Source: Streptomyces sp. SCSIO 75703
GTDB taxonomy: Bacteria; Actinomycetota; Actinomycetes; Streptomycetales; Streptomycetaceae
Assembly: GCF_036607905.1 (NCBI RefSeq)
Contig: NZ_CP144555.1
Span: forward strand, 2,232,001 to 2,296,000
Direction of reading: 5' to 3'
Length of the DNA: 64,000 nt
Shown here: piece by piece, positions 17,498-28,438 of the stretch
How positions within the stretch are numbered: the first letter of the stretch is position 1
Layout: each line of letters begins with the position of its first letter
Notes under the pieces: model-generated
Database searches by the model: none
Told to the model about the DNA's origin: nothing
What the model saw: the letters and a program-made list of their open reading frames with translations, nothing else
Translations under genes and position numbers: made by a program

Positions 17498-17945
17498 TGT
17501 GCGTCCCTCGTCTCGTACGTCTCGTGCGTGTCGTACATCTCGTGCCTCCGTGGCGCGGGCTCGTGGGGGCCTTCGCGGGGCTCACGGGCCTTCGTGGGTG
17601 GGGGGAGGGGGTCGGGGGCCGTTCGGACCGGCCCGGGTGCGGCGCCCCGGGGCCCGGGGGCGGACCGTCGTGGCCGGTGCCGGTGCGGCGTCGGTACGGG
17701 TCCGGTTCCGCGGGAGGGGGTTCGCCGGTCGCGTGACGGGTTGCGGTCGAGGACTCATTCATGCCCCGTGAGGCCCACCGTGGCTCAGGCTTCACCCACT
17801 TAACACGCCTGGTTCGCGGTGCCCGCGGGCACGCCGCACGATCGTCCTTGTGCGGCCGAGGCGCCCCCGCTCCGCGTGGAGAGCGCCCCGACGGCCGTTC
17901 TCTCCCCCAGTCCACGAGGATTTCCCCCGAGAAGAGGTGGGCCGG
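17498..17945. promoter_or_regulatory. Divergent whiE promoter region with a perfect palindrome
   Basis: A 448-base region between the hydroxylase (minus) and the polyketide operon (plus). It must hold both developmental promoters (whiEP1 and whiEP2 in S. coelicolor). GTGCCCGCGGGCAC at 17819-17832 is a perfect 14-bp palindrome, about 115 bases before the operon start, and could be an operator. AAGAGGTGG before ORF I is a good RBS. I cannot place -10/-35 elements with confidence. Confidence 0.6.
17511..17546 (-). repeat. Four 9-bp tandem repeats before the whiE-VIII gene
   Basis: The units TCTCGTACG, TCTCGTGCG, TGTCGTACA and TCTCGTGCC lie end to end, immediately upstream of the hydroxylase RBS. 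They fall in its 5' untranslated region or promoter. Confidence 0.7.
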
Positions 17946-19226
17946 ATGACGGTCTCTCCCGTCACATCGACGGACACCGCGCCGACGGGTTCCGGGCCGG
18001 CGGGCGCTCGCCCGGTCCGGGACGCCGCGGCGGAACCGGGCTCCCGGGAAGCGGGCCCGGCCGATACCGGGCCGGCGGCCCGCCCGCCGGCGTCCGCCGG
18101 GCAGGCCGCGGCGCCCGGCGTGACGACGTCCGCCTTCGACGGCTCCCGCGTGCGGGTCGTGCTGATGCTGGACGTCCACGACGGTATGCAGCAGGAGTTC
18201 CTGAACGCCTACGAGCGCATCCGCGGCCGGGTCGCCGCCGTCGAGGGCCATGTCAGCGACCAGTTGTGCCAGTCCCTGGAGAACCCGACGCAGTGGCTGC
18301 TCACCAGCGAGTGGGAGAGCGCGGCGCCCTTCCTCGCCTGGGTGAACAGCGCCGAGCACCTGGAGACGGTCGAGCCGTTGCAGGACTGCGTCCGCGACAC
18401 GCGCTCGCTGCGCTACAGCGTGCTGCGCGAGACCTCGGGCGACGGCCCGGCCGGTGAGCCGGCGACCGTGGAGGTGCCCCACGGGGCCCCCCGGATCGGC
18501 GGCAACCTCGTCCGGCACGCCCTGACCTTCACGGTCCGGCCGGGCAGCGAGGCGAAGGTGGCCGAACTGCTGTCGGACTACGTCTCCCCCGAGGCGCACG
18601 TCGACGACACCACCCGGCTGCTGCGCACCTCCCTGTTCCTGCACGGCAACCGGGTGGTGCGGGCGGTGGAGGTGCGCGGCGAGTTGCAGACGGCGCTGCG
18701 CCACGTCGCCCGGCAGCCCGGGGTGCGGGCGGTCGAGCGGGCGCTCGACCCGTACCTGGAGCAGAGCCGCGACCTGGACGACCCGCACTCCGCGCGGCGG
18801 TTCTTCACGCTGGCGGCGATGCCTGCCGTGCACCACGTGGCGTCGGGCGCCCCGGTGGACGACCGGACCGCGCGGTGCGCGCTGATCTACCCGGTCCGGC
18901 CCGGTGCCGGTCCGGAGCTGGCCCGGCTGCTGGCCCGCCAGGACGCCGCCGCCGTGCGGGACGCGCGCGGACCGGTGCTGGCGGCCACCGTCTTCCACCG
19001 TGACGACCTGGTCGTCCGCCTCGTCGACGTGGACGGCGACCCGGACGCGGCGCCCGCGGCGGTGCTGGGCCTGCACGACCTGGCCGGCGCCCCCGAGGCC
19101 GCGCGGCTGCTGGAGACGGCCGCCGCCGGTGTGGACGGGCCGCTGACCGACGCGGACGCGCCGGCCCGGCTGCTCGCGCACGCCCGGATGACGCCCCTGA
19201 CCGACCGGCGATCGGCCGGTTCCTGA
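17946..19226 (+). CDS. Spore-pigment SchA/CurD-family protein (WhiE ORF I type)
   Basis: A 426-residue first gene of the pigment operon. After a Pro/Ala-rich N-terminus (about 1-60) there is a dimeric alpha/beta-barrel-like (ABM-type) module (about 65-160, VRVVLMLDVHDGMQQEFLNAYERI). A SchA/CurD domain follows (about 180-310, HALTFTVRPGSEAKVAELL), then a further similar repeat (about 315-405, CALIYPVRPGAGPELARLL). SchA/CurD proteins occur only in spore-pigment-type clusters. Their role is unproven; affecting cyclisation or retaining the pigment in the spore wall has been suggested. ATG start with GAGGTGG upstream. Confidence 0.88.
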   Translation: MTVSPVTSTDTAPTGSGPAGARPVRDAAAEPGSREAGPADTGPAARPPASAGQAAAPGVTTSAFDGSRVRVVLMLDVHDGMQQEFLNAYERIRGRVAAVEGHVSDQLCQSLENPTQWLLTSEWESAAPFLAWVNSAEHLETVEPLQDCVRDTRSLRYSVLRETSGDGPAGEPATVEVPHGAPRIGGNLVRHALTFTVRPGSEAKVAELLSDYVSPEAHVDDTTRLLRTSLFLHGNRVVRAVEVRGELQTALRHVARQPGVRAVERALDPYLEQSRDLDDPHSARRFFTLAAMPAVHHVASGAPVDDRTARCALIYPVRPGAGPELARLLARQDAAAVRDARGPVLAATVFHRDDLVVRLVDVDGDPDAAPAAVLGLHDLAGAPEAARLLETAAAGVDGPLTDADAPARLLAHARMTPLTDRRSAGS

Positions 19227-19319
19227 CCCCTGTGGCGCGGTCCGGTCCGCCCCCGTGCGCGCCGGTCCGCCGCAGACGTACCTCCTCCCCGTCCCCCCGC
19301 CTCCCCCGGAGTGACCGAC

Positions 19320-19790
19320 ATGACAGACCAGCAGGTTCGCATCGTCTCCCTCGGCGACATCGCGCCCAACCGCCGCCGCGGCGGCGACCTCCGTGCCCTC
19401 CTGACGCCCACCACCGCGGGCTCGACCAGCGGTTTCATGGGCGTGGCCCTGATGCAGCCCGGCGAGCGCATCGCCGAGCACTACCACCCGTACTCCGAGG
19501 AGTTCGTGTACGTCACGGACGGAGCGCTGGAGGTGGACCTGGACGGCGTGACCCACTCCCTGGCCACCGGGCAGGGCCTGCTGATCCCGCAGGACATGCG
19601 CCACCGCTTCCGCAACGTCGGTGACGCCGAGGCCCGGATGGTCTTCCACCTGGGCCCGCTGGCCCCCCGGCCCGAACTGGGCCACGTCGACACGGAGGAC
19701 GCGCAGGGCAACCCGCTCGTCCACGACCACGACGGATGCGCCCACCCCGGTGACGGCCGGCCCGCCGCCGCGGCCGAGGCGGTGTCATGA
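19320..19790 (+). CDS. Spore-pigment cupin protein (WhiE ORF II type)
   Basis: A 156-residue single-domain cupin. The first motif [21 protein letters not shown] has the His/His/Glu metal set. The second is [19 protein letters not shown], with His. Members are found as ORF II of spore-pigment clusters (CurC/SchB relatives) and probably assist folding, cyclisation or oxidation of the polyketide, without direct proof. ATG start, with GGAG eight bases upstream; an in-frame GTG nine bases earlier overlaps that RBS. It overlaps the ketosynthase gene by ATGA, so translation is coupled. Confidence 0.88.
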   Translation: MTDQQVRIVSLGDIAPNRRRGGDLRALLTPTTAGSTSGFMGVALMQPGERIAEHYHPYSEEFVYVTDGALEVDLDGVTHSLATGQGLLIPQDMRHRFRNVGDAEARMVFHLGPLAPRPELGHVDTEDAQGNPLVHDHDGCAHPGDGRPAAAAEAVS

Positions 19791-21058
19791 ACCGGCGCCG
19801 GGTCGCCGTCACGGGCATAGGCGTCGTCGCCCCGGGCGGGATCGGCGTGCCCCGGTTCTGGGGCCTGCTGTCCGAGGGCCGCACGGCGACGCGCCGGATC
19901 TCCCTCTTCGACCCGGCCGGGCTGCGTTCGCAGATCGCCGCCGAGTGCGATTTCGAACCGTCCGACCACGGGCTGGACCTCGCCACGGTCCAGCGCAGCG
20001 ACCGGTACGTGCAGTTCGCGCTGGTCGCCGCCGCGCAGGCGGTGCGGGACGCGGAGCTGGACCTCGGCCGGCTCGACCCGTGGCGGGCCGGGGCCACGCT
20101 GGGCACGGCGGTCGGCGGCACCACCCGGCTGGAGCACGACTACGTGCTGGTCAGCGAGCGCGGCGCGCGCTGGGACGTCGACGACCGGCGGGCCGAACCG
20201 CATCTGCAGCGGGCCTTCACCCCGGCCACGCTGGCCTCGGCGGTGGCCGAGGAGTTCGGGGTGCACGGGCCGGTGCAGACCGTGTCGACGGGGTGCACCT
20301 CGGGACTGGACGCGGTGGGGTACGCCTTCCACGCGATAGCCGAGGGCCGCGTCGACGTGTGCCTCGCGGGCGCCTCCGACTCGCCGATCTCGCCGATCAC
20401 CATGGCGTGCTTCGACGCGATCAAGGCGACCTCGCCGAACAACGACGACCCCGCGCACGCCTCCCGCCCCTTCGACGCCGACCGCAACGGCTTCGTCATG
20501 GGCGAGGGCGCGGCGGTGCTGGTCCTGGAGGACCTGGAGCACGCGCGGGCCCGGGGTGCCGACGTGTACTGCGAGATCAGCGGCTACGCGACCTTCGGCA
20601 ACGCCTACCACATGACCGGGCTCACCAAGGAGGGCCTGGAGATGGCGCGGGCGATCGACACCGCGCTCGGCATGGCCCGCCTGGACGGCACGGCGGTCGA
20701 CTACGTCAACGCGCACGGCTCGGGCACGGTGCAGAACGACCGGCACGAGACGGCGGCCGTCAAACGGTCGCTGGGCGAGCACGCGTACGCGACGCCGATG
20801 AGCTCGATCAAGTCGATGGTGGGCCACTCGCTGGGGGCCATCGGCTCCATCGAACTGGCCGCGTGCGTCCTGGCGCTGGACCGCCAGGTGGTGCCGCCGA
20901 CGGCCAACTACGAGACGCCCGACCCGGAGTGCGACCTCGACTACGTGCCGCGCCAGGCACGCGAGCGCGCGCTGCGGCACGTGCTGTCGGTGGGCAGCGG
21001 CTTCGGCGGCTTCCAGTCGGCGGTCGTGCTGAGCGGCTGTGAAGGAGGACGGCGATGA
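19787..21058 (+). CDS. Type II polyketide ketosynthase alpha, spore pigment (WhiE ORF III type)
   Basis: A 423-residue condensing enzyme that extends the acyl chain with malonyl-ACP. The active-site triad is present: Cys170 in [12 protein letters not shown], His310 in VNAHGSGT, and His347 in [10 protein letters not shown]. It works as a heterodimer with the next gene product. Start and stop overlap both neighbours by four bases (ATGA), the usual equimolar arrangement of KS-alpha/CLF. Spore-pigment ketosynthases make a long (about C24) poly-beta-ketone. Confidence 0.95.
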   Translation: MNRRRVAVTGIGVVAPGGIGVPRFWGLLSEGRTATRRISLFDPAGLRSQIAAECDFEPSDHGLDLATVQRSDRYVQFALVAAAQAVRDAELDLGRLDPWRAGATLGTAVGGTTRLEHDYVLVSERGARWDVDDRRAEPHLQRAFTPATLASAVAEEFGVHGPVQTVSTGCTSGLDAVGYAFHAIAEGRVDVCLAGASDSPISPITMACFDAIKATSPNNDDPAHASRPFDADRNGFVMGEGAAVLVLEDLEHARARGADVYCEISGYATFGNAYHMTGLTKEGLEMARAIDTALGMARLDGTAVDYVNAHGSGTVQNDRHETAAVKRSLGEHAYATPMSSIKSMVGHSLGAIGSIELAACVLALDRQVVPPTANYETPDPECDLDYVPRQARERALRHVLSVGSGFGGFQSAVVLSGCEGGRR

Positions 21059-22290
21059 GCGCAGGACGTCGGCCCCGGGCGGTGGTCACCGGCCTCGGCG
21101 TGGTGTCCCCGCACGGCGTCGGTGCCGAGACCTTCTGGAAGGCGGTCGCGGACGGCACCAGCAGTCTCGGTCCGGTCACCCGGGAGGGCTGCGGTCATCT
21201 GCCGCTGCGGGTCGCGGGCGAGGTCCGCGGCTTCGACGCGGTGGAGACCGTGGAGGAGCGGTACCTCGTCCAGACGGACCGGTTCACGCACTTCGCGCTG
21301 GCCGCCGCCCAACTGGCCATGGAGGACGCGCGGTTCGGTCGCGCCGACATCGCATCGCCGTACTCCGTGGGGGTGGTGACCGCGGCCGGGTCCGGCGGCG
21401 GCGAGTTCGGCCAGCGGGAGCTGCAGAACCTGTGGGGCAAGGGCTCGCGGTACGTGGGCCCCTACCAGTCGATCGCCTGGTTCTACGCGGCCAGCACCGG
21501 CCAGATCTCCATCCGCAACGACTTCAAGGGGCCCTGCGGGGTCGTGGCCGCCGACGAGGCGGGCGGGCTGGACGCGCTGGCGCACGCGGCGCTGACCGTG
21601 CGCGGCGGTACCGAACGGGTCGTCTGCGGGGCGACGGAGGCGCCGCTCGCCCCGTACTCGGTGGTCTGCCAGCTCGGTTACCCGGAGCTGAGCCGGGCGG
21701 ACGAACCGGACCGCGCCTACCGTCCGTTCACCGGCGCCGCCTGCGGGTTCGCGCCCGCCGAGGGCGGGGCGATGCTCGTGGTGGAGGAGGAGACGGCGGC
21801 CCGGGAACGCGGGGCCGAACCGCGGGCGACGGTGGCCGGACACGCGGCGACCTTCACCGGCGCCTCGCGCTGGGCGGAGTCCCGGGCCGGGCTGGCGCGG
21901 GCGATCGAGGGCGCTCTCGCGGAGGCCGGCTGCCGGCCCGAGGAGGTCGACGTGGTCTTCGCGGACGCCCTCGGGGTGCCGGAGGCGGACCGGGCCGAGG
22001 CGCTCGCGCTCGCCGACGCGCTGGGCGCGCACGCCCGGCGGGTGCCGGTCACCGCGCCGAAGACCGGGACCGGGCGGGCCTACTGCGCGGCGCCGGTACT
22101 GGACGTGGCGACGGCGGTGCTCGCCATGGAGCACGGGCTGATCCCGCCGACCCCGCACGTGTTCGACGTCTGCCACGACCTGGACGTGGTGGCCGGCCGG
22201 GCGCGCGCCGCCGAACCGCGCACCGTCCTGGTCCTCTCCCGGGGCCTGATGGGCGGCAACTCGGCGCTCGTGCTGCGCAAGGGCGCCTGA
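21055..22290 (+). CDS. Chain length factor / ketosynthase beta, spore pigment (WhiE ORF IV type)
   Basis: A 411-residue partner of KS-alpha that sets chain length. It has the same fold but lacks the nucleophile: aligning [13 protein letters not shown] of the alpha subunit with [13 protein letters not shown] puts Glu168 where the Cys would be. Most antibiotic CLFs carry Gln there, linked to malonyl-ACP decarboxylation. The GHSxG histidine is also lost. It overlaps KS-alpha by ATGA. A 119-base gap then separates it from the ACP gene. Confidence 0.95.
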   Translation: MSAGRRPRAVVTGLGVVSPHGVGAETFWKAVADGTSSLGPVTREGCGHLPLRVAGEVRGFDAVETVEERYLVQTDRFTHFALAAAQLAMEDARFGRADIASPYSVGVVTAAGSGGGEFGQRELQNLWGKGSRYVGPYQSIAWFYAASTGQISIRNDFKGPCGVVAADEAGGLDALAHAALTVRGGTERVVCGATEAPLAPYSVVCQLGYPELSRADEPDRAYRPFTGAACGFAPAEGGAMLVVEEETAARERGAEPRATVAGHAATFTGASRWAESRAGLARAIEGALAEAGCRPEEVDVVFADALGVPEADRAEALALADALGAHARRVPVTAPKTGTGRAYCAAPVLDVATAVLAMEHGLIPPTPHVFDVCHDLDVVAGRARAAEPRTVLVLSRGLMGGNSALVLRKGA

Positions 22291-22409
22291 CCCCTCCCCT
22301 CCCTCCCCCCACCACCACCGTGCGGGGCGGCCACGCCGGCCGCCCCGCGCCCTCCCCGAGCAGGCGCCGCCGCCGGGCGCGCGCCGACCGAACGAAGGAG
22401 CAGCCTCGC

Positions 22410-23160
<751 letters not shown>

Positions 23161-23196
23161 CGGCGGGCCGACCGACACCCGACGAAGGGCCTCCCC

Positions 23197-23529
23197 ATGC
23201 ACCACACCCTGATCGTCGCCCGGATGACCCCCGGCGCGGCGCCGGACATCGCCAAGGTGTTCGCCGAGTCCGACCGCGGTGAACTGCCCCACCTGGTGGG
23301 GGTGACCGGGCGCAGCCTCTTCTCCTTCGGCGATGTGTACCTGCATCTGATCGAGAGCGAGGACGACCCGGCGCCGCGTATCGCCCGGCTGACCGGCCAT
23401 CCGGAGTTCCGTGAGGTCAGCGAGCGGCTGGAGCCGTACGTCGCGGCGTACGACCCGGCGACCTGGCGCAGTCCGCAGGACGCGATGGCCCGCCGCTTCT
23501 ACCGCTGGGAGCGGTCCGGCGCCGGCTGA
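23197..23529 (+). CDS. TcmI-family polyketide cyclase (WhiE ORF VII type)
   Basis: A 110-residue dimeric ferredoxin-like cyclase of the TcmI group, the last gene of the operon. It begins HHTLIVARMTPGAAPDIAKVFAESD and has the VTGRSLFSFGDVYLHLIE beta-hairpin typical of the family. TcmI-type enzymes close the later rings of the aromatic polyketide. ATG start with GAAGGG upstream, 36 bases after the aromatase. A hairpin follows 24 bases beyond the stop. Confidence 0.92.
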   Translation: MHHTLIVARMTPGAAPDIAKVFAESDRGELPHLVGVTGRSLFSFGDVYLHLIESEDDPAPRIARLTGHPEFREVSERLEPYVAAYDPATWRSPQDAMARRFYRWERSGAG

Positions 23530-23553
23530 CGGCGTCCTCGCTCCCGCACCGTC

Positions 23554-23583
23554 GGGGCCGCGCGGCTGCTGCCGTGCGGCCCC
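23554..23583 (+). terminator. Terminator of the spore-pigment operon
   Basis: A 12-bp stem, GGGGCCGCGCGG (23554-23565) with CCGTGCGGCCCC (23572-23583), one G-T pair and a 6-base loop, 24 bases after the last cyclase stop. No T-run. Confidence 0.7.
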
Positions 23584-24490
<907 letters not shown>

Positions 24491-24633
24491 GGGGCCGCCT
24501 CCCGGGCGTCGCGGGATTCCCCCGGAAACGGTGATCGATCCGGCCCCCGTTTCCGTACTCCTCCGCGTACGCGTACGTCACTCCCCCGAGCGCGGGGACG
24601 TACGAGCCCTCTCGCGTCGCCCCTGGAGGCATC

Positions 24634-25494
24634 ATGCGGCTGTCCCGCAGCAGGATCGGAGTCCTCGTCCTGTTCGGGGTGATGACCCTGACCCTGGCCG
24701 CGCTGGCCTTCCCGGCCCTCATCGGTGTCGAGCGACCCGACGGCGACCAGGACCGGGTCATCGCCGCCACCGAGTACGGGCCGCTCACCGAGGCGGACCG
24801 GGACTTCGTGGTCAAGGTGCGGGCCGCCGGGCTCTGGGAGTACCCGCTCGGGGAACTGGCGATCGAGCGGGGCACGACGAAGGAGATGAAGACGGCCGGC
24901 CGGCACCTGGTCGTCGGGCACGCCGGGCTCGACGCGATGTGCCGGGAGATCGCGCCCGAGCTGGGCATCACCCTGCCCAACAGGGCGTCCCCGCAGCAGG
25001 AGGGGTTCGTGAGGACGATCAGCTCCCGGCGCGGCGCCGAGTTCGACGAGACCGCGGTCAACATCATGCGTGTCACCCACGGGCAGATCTTCTCGGTGAT
25101 CGCCAAGATCCGCGCCAGCACCAAGAACACGCTGGTGCGGCAGCTCGCCGACCTCGCCAACGACACCGTCCTGGATCACATCACCGTCCTGGAGCAGACC
25201 GGCCTGGTCCGCTACGACGAGGTGACCTTCCGGCAGACGGGTCCGGCCAAGCTCCCCCGGGACCGGGTGACCCCGCCCCCGCCGCAGCCGGGCGAGCAGC
25301 CCCTCGTGCTGAGGCAGCGGCCCGACCTGAACGTCGACACCGCGGCGCCCACGCCCACGCCGGCACCCCCGGCCCCGCAGGCCCCGGACGGCGCCGGGGC
25401 GGCCGGGCCGGCCGGGGCCGCCGGGGCGGTGGGGGCGCCCGCCGGTCCCGGCGACGCGGCCGACCCCGCCGCCGAGCCGGTCGCCGCGCCCTGA
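24634..25494 (+). CDS. Secreted or membrane-anchored DUF4142 protein
   Basis: A 286-residue protein. The N-terminal helix (about 8-30, VLVLFGVMTLTLAALAFPALI) is a signal or anchor. The DUF4142 helical domain spans about 50-205, with family-like repeats LTEADRDFVVKVRAAGLWEYPLGELAIERG and FDETAVNIMRVTHGQIFSVIAKIRAST. The tail (about 225-286) is Pro/Ala/Gly-rich and probably wall-spanning. DUF4142 is ferritin-like in predicted fold; no function is established. ATG start with GGAGG four bases upstream. No obvious partner gene. Confidence 0.85.
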   Translation: MRLSRSRIGVLVLFGVMTLTLAALAFPALIGVERPDGDQDRVIAATEYGPLTEADRDFVVKVRAAGLWEYPLGELAIERGTTKEMKTAGRHLVVGHAGLDAMCREIAPELGITLPNRASPQQEGFVRTISSRRGAEFDETAVNIMRVTHGQIFSVIAKIRASTKNTLVRQLADLANDTVLDHITVLEQTGLVRYDEVTFRQTGPAKLPRDRVTPPPPQPGEQPLVLRQRPDLNVDTAAPTPTPAPPAPQAPDGAGAAGPAGAAGAVGAPAGPGDAADPAAEPVAAP

Positions 25495-25518
25495 CGGCGC
25501 GCCGGCCGCGGGCGGGCG

Positions 25519-26604
25519 TCAGGCGCTGCGGCGCCGGGAGGCCGCCTTCTTCGCGGGGGCCTTGGTGCCGGACTCCCCGGCCGCGGCCTTGCGTCCGGTG
25601 CCGCTCTTTCCGGCGGCGGACTTGACGGGGGCGGACTTGGCGGCGCTCTTCTTCGCGGTCCGCTTCCTCGGCTCCGTCTTCCCCGGCTCCGCCTTCTTCG
25701 CCGGCTTCTTCGCCGCCGCCTTCCCGCCGCCGGACGCCTTCTTCGCGCCGGCCCCCCGGCGGGAGGGCTCCTCGCGTTCGGGCAGGGGGTGCACCTCGGC
25801 GTCCCCCGGGCCCTCCTCGCCCCGGGACTCGCGGGCCGCGCGGACGCTGTTCTCCAGCGCCGCCATCAGGTCCAGCACCTTGCCGGAGCGGGGGGGCTCC
25901 GGCGCCTCGGGGGGCGTCTCGCCGGCCGCCTTCGCGGCGATGACCTCCTCCAGCGCCTCCCGGTACTCGTCGTGCAGGTCGTCGAGGTCGATCTCGCCGA
26001 GGGTGTCCATCAGGGCGTCCGCGAGGTCCAGCTCCTGGTCGCGCACGGTGACGTCGGTCTCCGGGGCCACGCCCTCGGGCGCGCGGACCTCGTCGGGCCA
26101 GAGCAGTCCGTGCATGGCGATGGCGTCGCCGACCACCCGCAGCATGCCGAGGCGCTCCCGGCCGCGCAGGGCGAACTTGGCGATGGCGACGCGGTTGCTC
26201 CGTTTGAGCGCCTCGCGCAGCAGCGTGTACGGCTTGGCGGCCGGGGCGCCGCTCGCGGCGAGGTAGTACGCGGAGCCCATCTGGAGCGGGTCGATGCGGT
26301 CGCCCGGCACGAAGGCGACGATCTCGATCGTGCGGGCCGTGGGGATGGGCAGGTGGGAGAGGTCCTCGTCGGTGATGGGGACCATCGTGCCGTCGGCGTC
26401 CTCGTACGCCTTGCCGATCTCGCTCTGGGCGACCTCGCGGTCCTCCAGCTCGCAGACCTTGCGGTACCGGATGCGCCCGCCGTCCTCCGTGTGGATCTGG
26501 CGGAAGGAGATCGTGTGGCTCTCCGTCGCGTTGACCAGCTTGATCGGGATGCTGACCAGGCCGAACGAGATGGCGCCGTTCCAGATCGATCGCACGTGGA
26601 GCAC
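25519..26604 (-). CDS. ku: Ku protein, non-homologous end joining
   Basis: A 361-residue bacterial Ku homodimer subunit that binds DNA double-strand ends and recruits LigD. The core beta-barrel (about 1-255) starts VRSIWNGAISFGLVSIPIKLVNAT and contains RIRYRKVCELEDREV and YYLAAS. The C-terminal tail (about 265-361) is an Ala/Lys-rich extension of SAK/PAKK repeats, typical of Streptomyces Ku and thought to bind DNA. GTG start; an in-frame GTG nine bases later is possible. It diverges from ligD-pol with only 57 bases between, implying joint control of the two NHEJ genes. Confidence 0.96.
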   Translation of the reverse strand: MLHVRSIWNGAISFGLVSIPIKLVNATESHTISFRQIHTEDGGRIRYRKVCELEDREVAQSEIGKAYEDADGTMVPITDEDLSHLPIPTARTIEIVAFVPGDRIDPLQMGSAYYLAASGAPAAKPYTLLREALKRSNRVAIAKFALRGRERLGMLRVVGDAIAMHGLLWPDEVRAPEGVAPETDVTVRDQELDLADALMDTLGEIDLDDLHDEYREALEEVIAAKAAGETPPEAPEPPRSGKVLDLMAALENSVRAARESRGEEGPGDAEVHPLPEREEPSRRGAGAKKASGGGKAAAKKPAKKAEPGKTEPRKRTAKKSAAKSAPVKSAAGKSGTGRKAAAGESGTKAPAKKAASRRRSA

Positions 26605-26631
26605 CTGTCCCTTCCCGCACCTCGGGGTGTT

Positions 26632-26660
26632 TTGTCCGGGTTCCGTGAGATTCTTATGGT
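26632..26660 (+). promoter_or_regulatory. Candidate promoter of the ligD-pol gene
   Basis: TTGTCC (26632-26637), a 17-base spacer, then TATGGT (26655-26660). The -10 directly abuts the ATG at 26661, so transcription should begin just inside the annotated reading frame. See the note on the alternative GTG start in the ligD entry. Confidence 0.5.
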
Positions 26661-27542
26661 ATGGCGCCTATCACGGAGGTGGAGGGGCGACGGGTGGCCC
26701 TCAGCAATCTGGACAAGGTGGTGTACCCGGCGACCGGCCTCACCAAGGGCGAACTGCTGCACTACTACGCGACGGCCGCCGGGGCCCTCCTGCCGCACCT
26801 GCGCGACCGGCCGCTGTCCTTCCTGCGCTACCCGGACGGTCCCGACGGCGAGCTGTTCTTCACCAAGAACGTGCCGCCCGGTACGCCCGACTGGGTCACC
26901 ACGACGCGGGTCGCCCGTTCGGACGGCCCGGCGCGGATGGTGCTGGTGCAGGACCTGGCGAGCCTGATGTGGGCGGCGAACCTGGTGACCGAGTTCCACA
27001 CCCACCAGTGGGTCGCGGACGAACCCGGCGAGGCGGACCGGCTCGTCCTCGACCTCGACCCCGGCCCGCCGGCCACCGTCGTGGACTGCTGTGAGGTAGC
27101 GCTCTGGCTGCGGGAGCGGCTGGCGGCGGACGGCGTCGAGACGTACGCCAAGACCTCCGGCGCGAAGGGGCTGCACCTGCTGGCGGGGGTGCGCGGGTCC
27201 TCGCCGCGGCGGGTCAGCGAGTACGCGAAGGAGCTGGCCGTGGCGGCGGAGCGGGCCCTTCCGGAGCTGGTGGTGCACCGGATGACCCGGCGCCTGCGGC
27301 CGGGGAAGGTCTTCGTCGACTGGAGCCAGAACGCGGCCCGCAAGACGACGGCCGCCCCCTACACCGCGCGGGCCCGCGCCGAGCCGGCCGTCTCCACCCC
27401 GGTGACCTGGGCGGAGGTGGCCGCGTGCCGCAGCCCCGGGGAGCTGGTCTTCCGGACGCGGGACGTCCCGGACCGGCTGCGGGACCACGGGGACCTGCTG
27501 GCCCCGCTGCTGGACCGCGAGCGGGCCGCCACCCTGCCCTGA
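26661..27542 (+). CDS. ligD: LigD polymerase/primase domain protein, NHEJ
   Basis: A 293-residue stand-alone archaeo-eukaryotic-primase-type polymerase as found in LigD. It fills gaps, preferring ribonucleotides, at Ku-bound ends. Motifs: EVEGRRVALSNLDKVVYPATG, the catalytic Asp pair in LVLDLDPGPPATV, KTSGAKGLHLLA, and FVDWSQNAARKTTAAPYTAR. No ligase or phosphoesterase domain is attached; those must be elsewhere. The ATG at 26661 keeps the usual family N-terminus, but a promoter -10 abuts it. GTG at 26694 has GGAGG eight bases upstream and is an alternative start. Confidence 0.92.
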   Translation: MAPITEVEGRRVALSNLDKVVYPATGLTKGELLHYYATAAGALLPHLRDRPLSFLRYPDGPDGELFFTKNVPPGTPDWVTTTRVARSDGPARMVLVQDLASLMWAANLVTEFHTHQWVADEPGEADRLVLDLDPGPPATVVDCCEVALWLRERLAADGVETYAKTSGAKGLHLLAGVRGSSPRRVSEYAKELAVAAERALPELVVHRMTRRLRPGKVFVDWSQNAARKTTAAPYTARARAEPAVSTPVTWAEVAACRSPGELVFRTRDVPDRLRDHGDLLAPLLDRERAATLP

Positions 27543-27694
27543 GCGGGGCCCGGCGGGGCGCGGAGCCCTCCCCGGGCCCGTCGCGCGGGGTGCTGCGGAA
27601 GCGGGAACCGGGCTACCGTGGTGAGGAGTTGGGCGTCGGTGCGCGAGGTGGGCCGCCGGGCGGGTCCCGGGCGGACGCGGATGCGGAGGTGCCG

Positions 27695-28201
27695 GTGCGT
27701 ACCCCTGGCAAGGGTCCTGAGGTGCCGGCCCCGGCCGGCCCCTGGAACGAGATCGTGCCGGGCCTGTGGATGGGCGGGCACGAGTTCCGGCGGCGAGCGG
27801 GGCGGCTGGAGTTCGCCGTGGTGCGGGACGAGTTCGACCTGGTGCAGAGCCTGCTGCGGCTGCCCGGACACGGCCCCTCCCCGGGCGTGGGGCACCAGGT
27901 GTGGCCGATCCCGGACGGGCCGCTGGACGGCACCCAGCTCGCGGGCGTGATCCGGCTGGCACAGGCCGCCGACGAGGCCCTGGAGGAGGGCCGCCGGGTA
28001 CTGGTCCGCTGCTACCACGGCTACAACCGCTCCGGCCTGGTCGTCGCCCAGGTGCTCATCCGGCGGGGCGGCAGCGCCGAGGACGCGATCCGGCTGATCC
28101 GGTCCCGCCGCTCGCCCTGGGCACTGCACAACGAGTTGTTCACCGCCTACCTGCGGGCCGGGCTGGCCACGGCGCGGCTGCTGGAGGAACTGGCCGAGTA
28201 G
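27695..28201 (+). CDS. Dual-specificity / tyrosine phosphatase-like protein
   Basis: A 168-residue cysteine phosphatase. The CX5R signature is RCYHGYNRSG, with nucleophile Cys106 and Arg112. An Asp upstream (WPIPDGPLDG) is the likely general acid. EIVPGLWMGGHEF matches the start of DSP domains. GTG start with GGAGG five bases upstream. It probably dephosphorylates Tyr/Ser/Thr residues of unknown proteins in the cytoplasm. Stands alone, downstream of ligD-pol on the same strand with a 150-base gap. Confidence 0.85.
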   Translation: MRTPGKGPEVPAPAGPWNEIVPGLWMGGHEFRRRAGRLEFAVVRDEFDLVQSLLRLPGHGPSPGVGHQVWPIPDGPLDGTQLAGVIRLAQAADEALEEGRRVLVRCYHGYNRSGLVVAQVLIRRGGSAEDAIRLIRSRRSPWALHNELFTAYLRAGLATARLLEELAE

Positions 28202-28438
28202 CCCGCCGCCGGAGGGCACGGGCAGAATGGACGTCCGTGACGAACGGGGCCCCCGGCCGCGTCCGTGAAGTGGCCGCCGTCCCCGCCCCCGTGCGGGGCG
28301 CGCGGGTGAGGGCACGGCGGAGGGCCGCCCGGTACCGGTGTACGGGGCCGTCCCGAGGCCGCGGTGGGCGTGCGGGCCGGTCCGACTTCACGGGCCCGGC
28401 CCGGGGGCTCCGAGGACGACCGAGACCCGTGGAGTGCC

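Noticed and set aside
15192..19745. A 1517-codon minus-strand frame through the whiE region
   Set aside because: It joins the AraC gene end to shadows of the hydroxylase and of plus-strand pigment genes. No coherent protein results.
28202..28438. A response regulator or other gene between the phosphatase and the lipoprotein
   Set aside because: The frames here contain no receiver or HTH motifs. The sequence is only an extension of GC-rich shadow frames.
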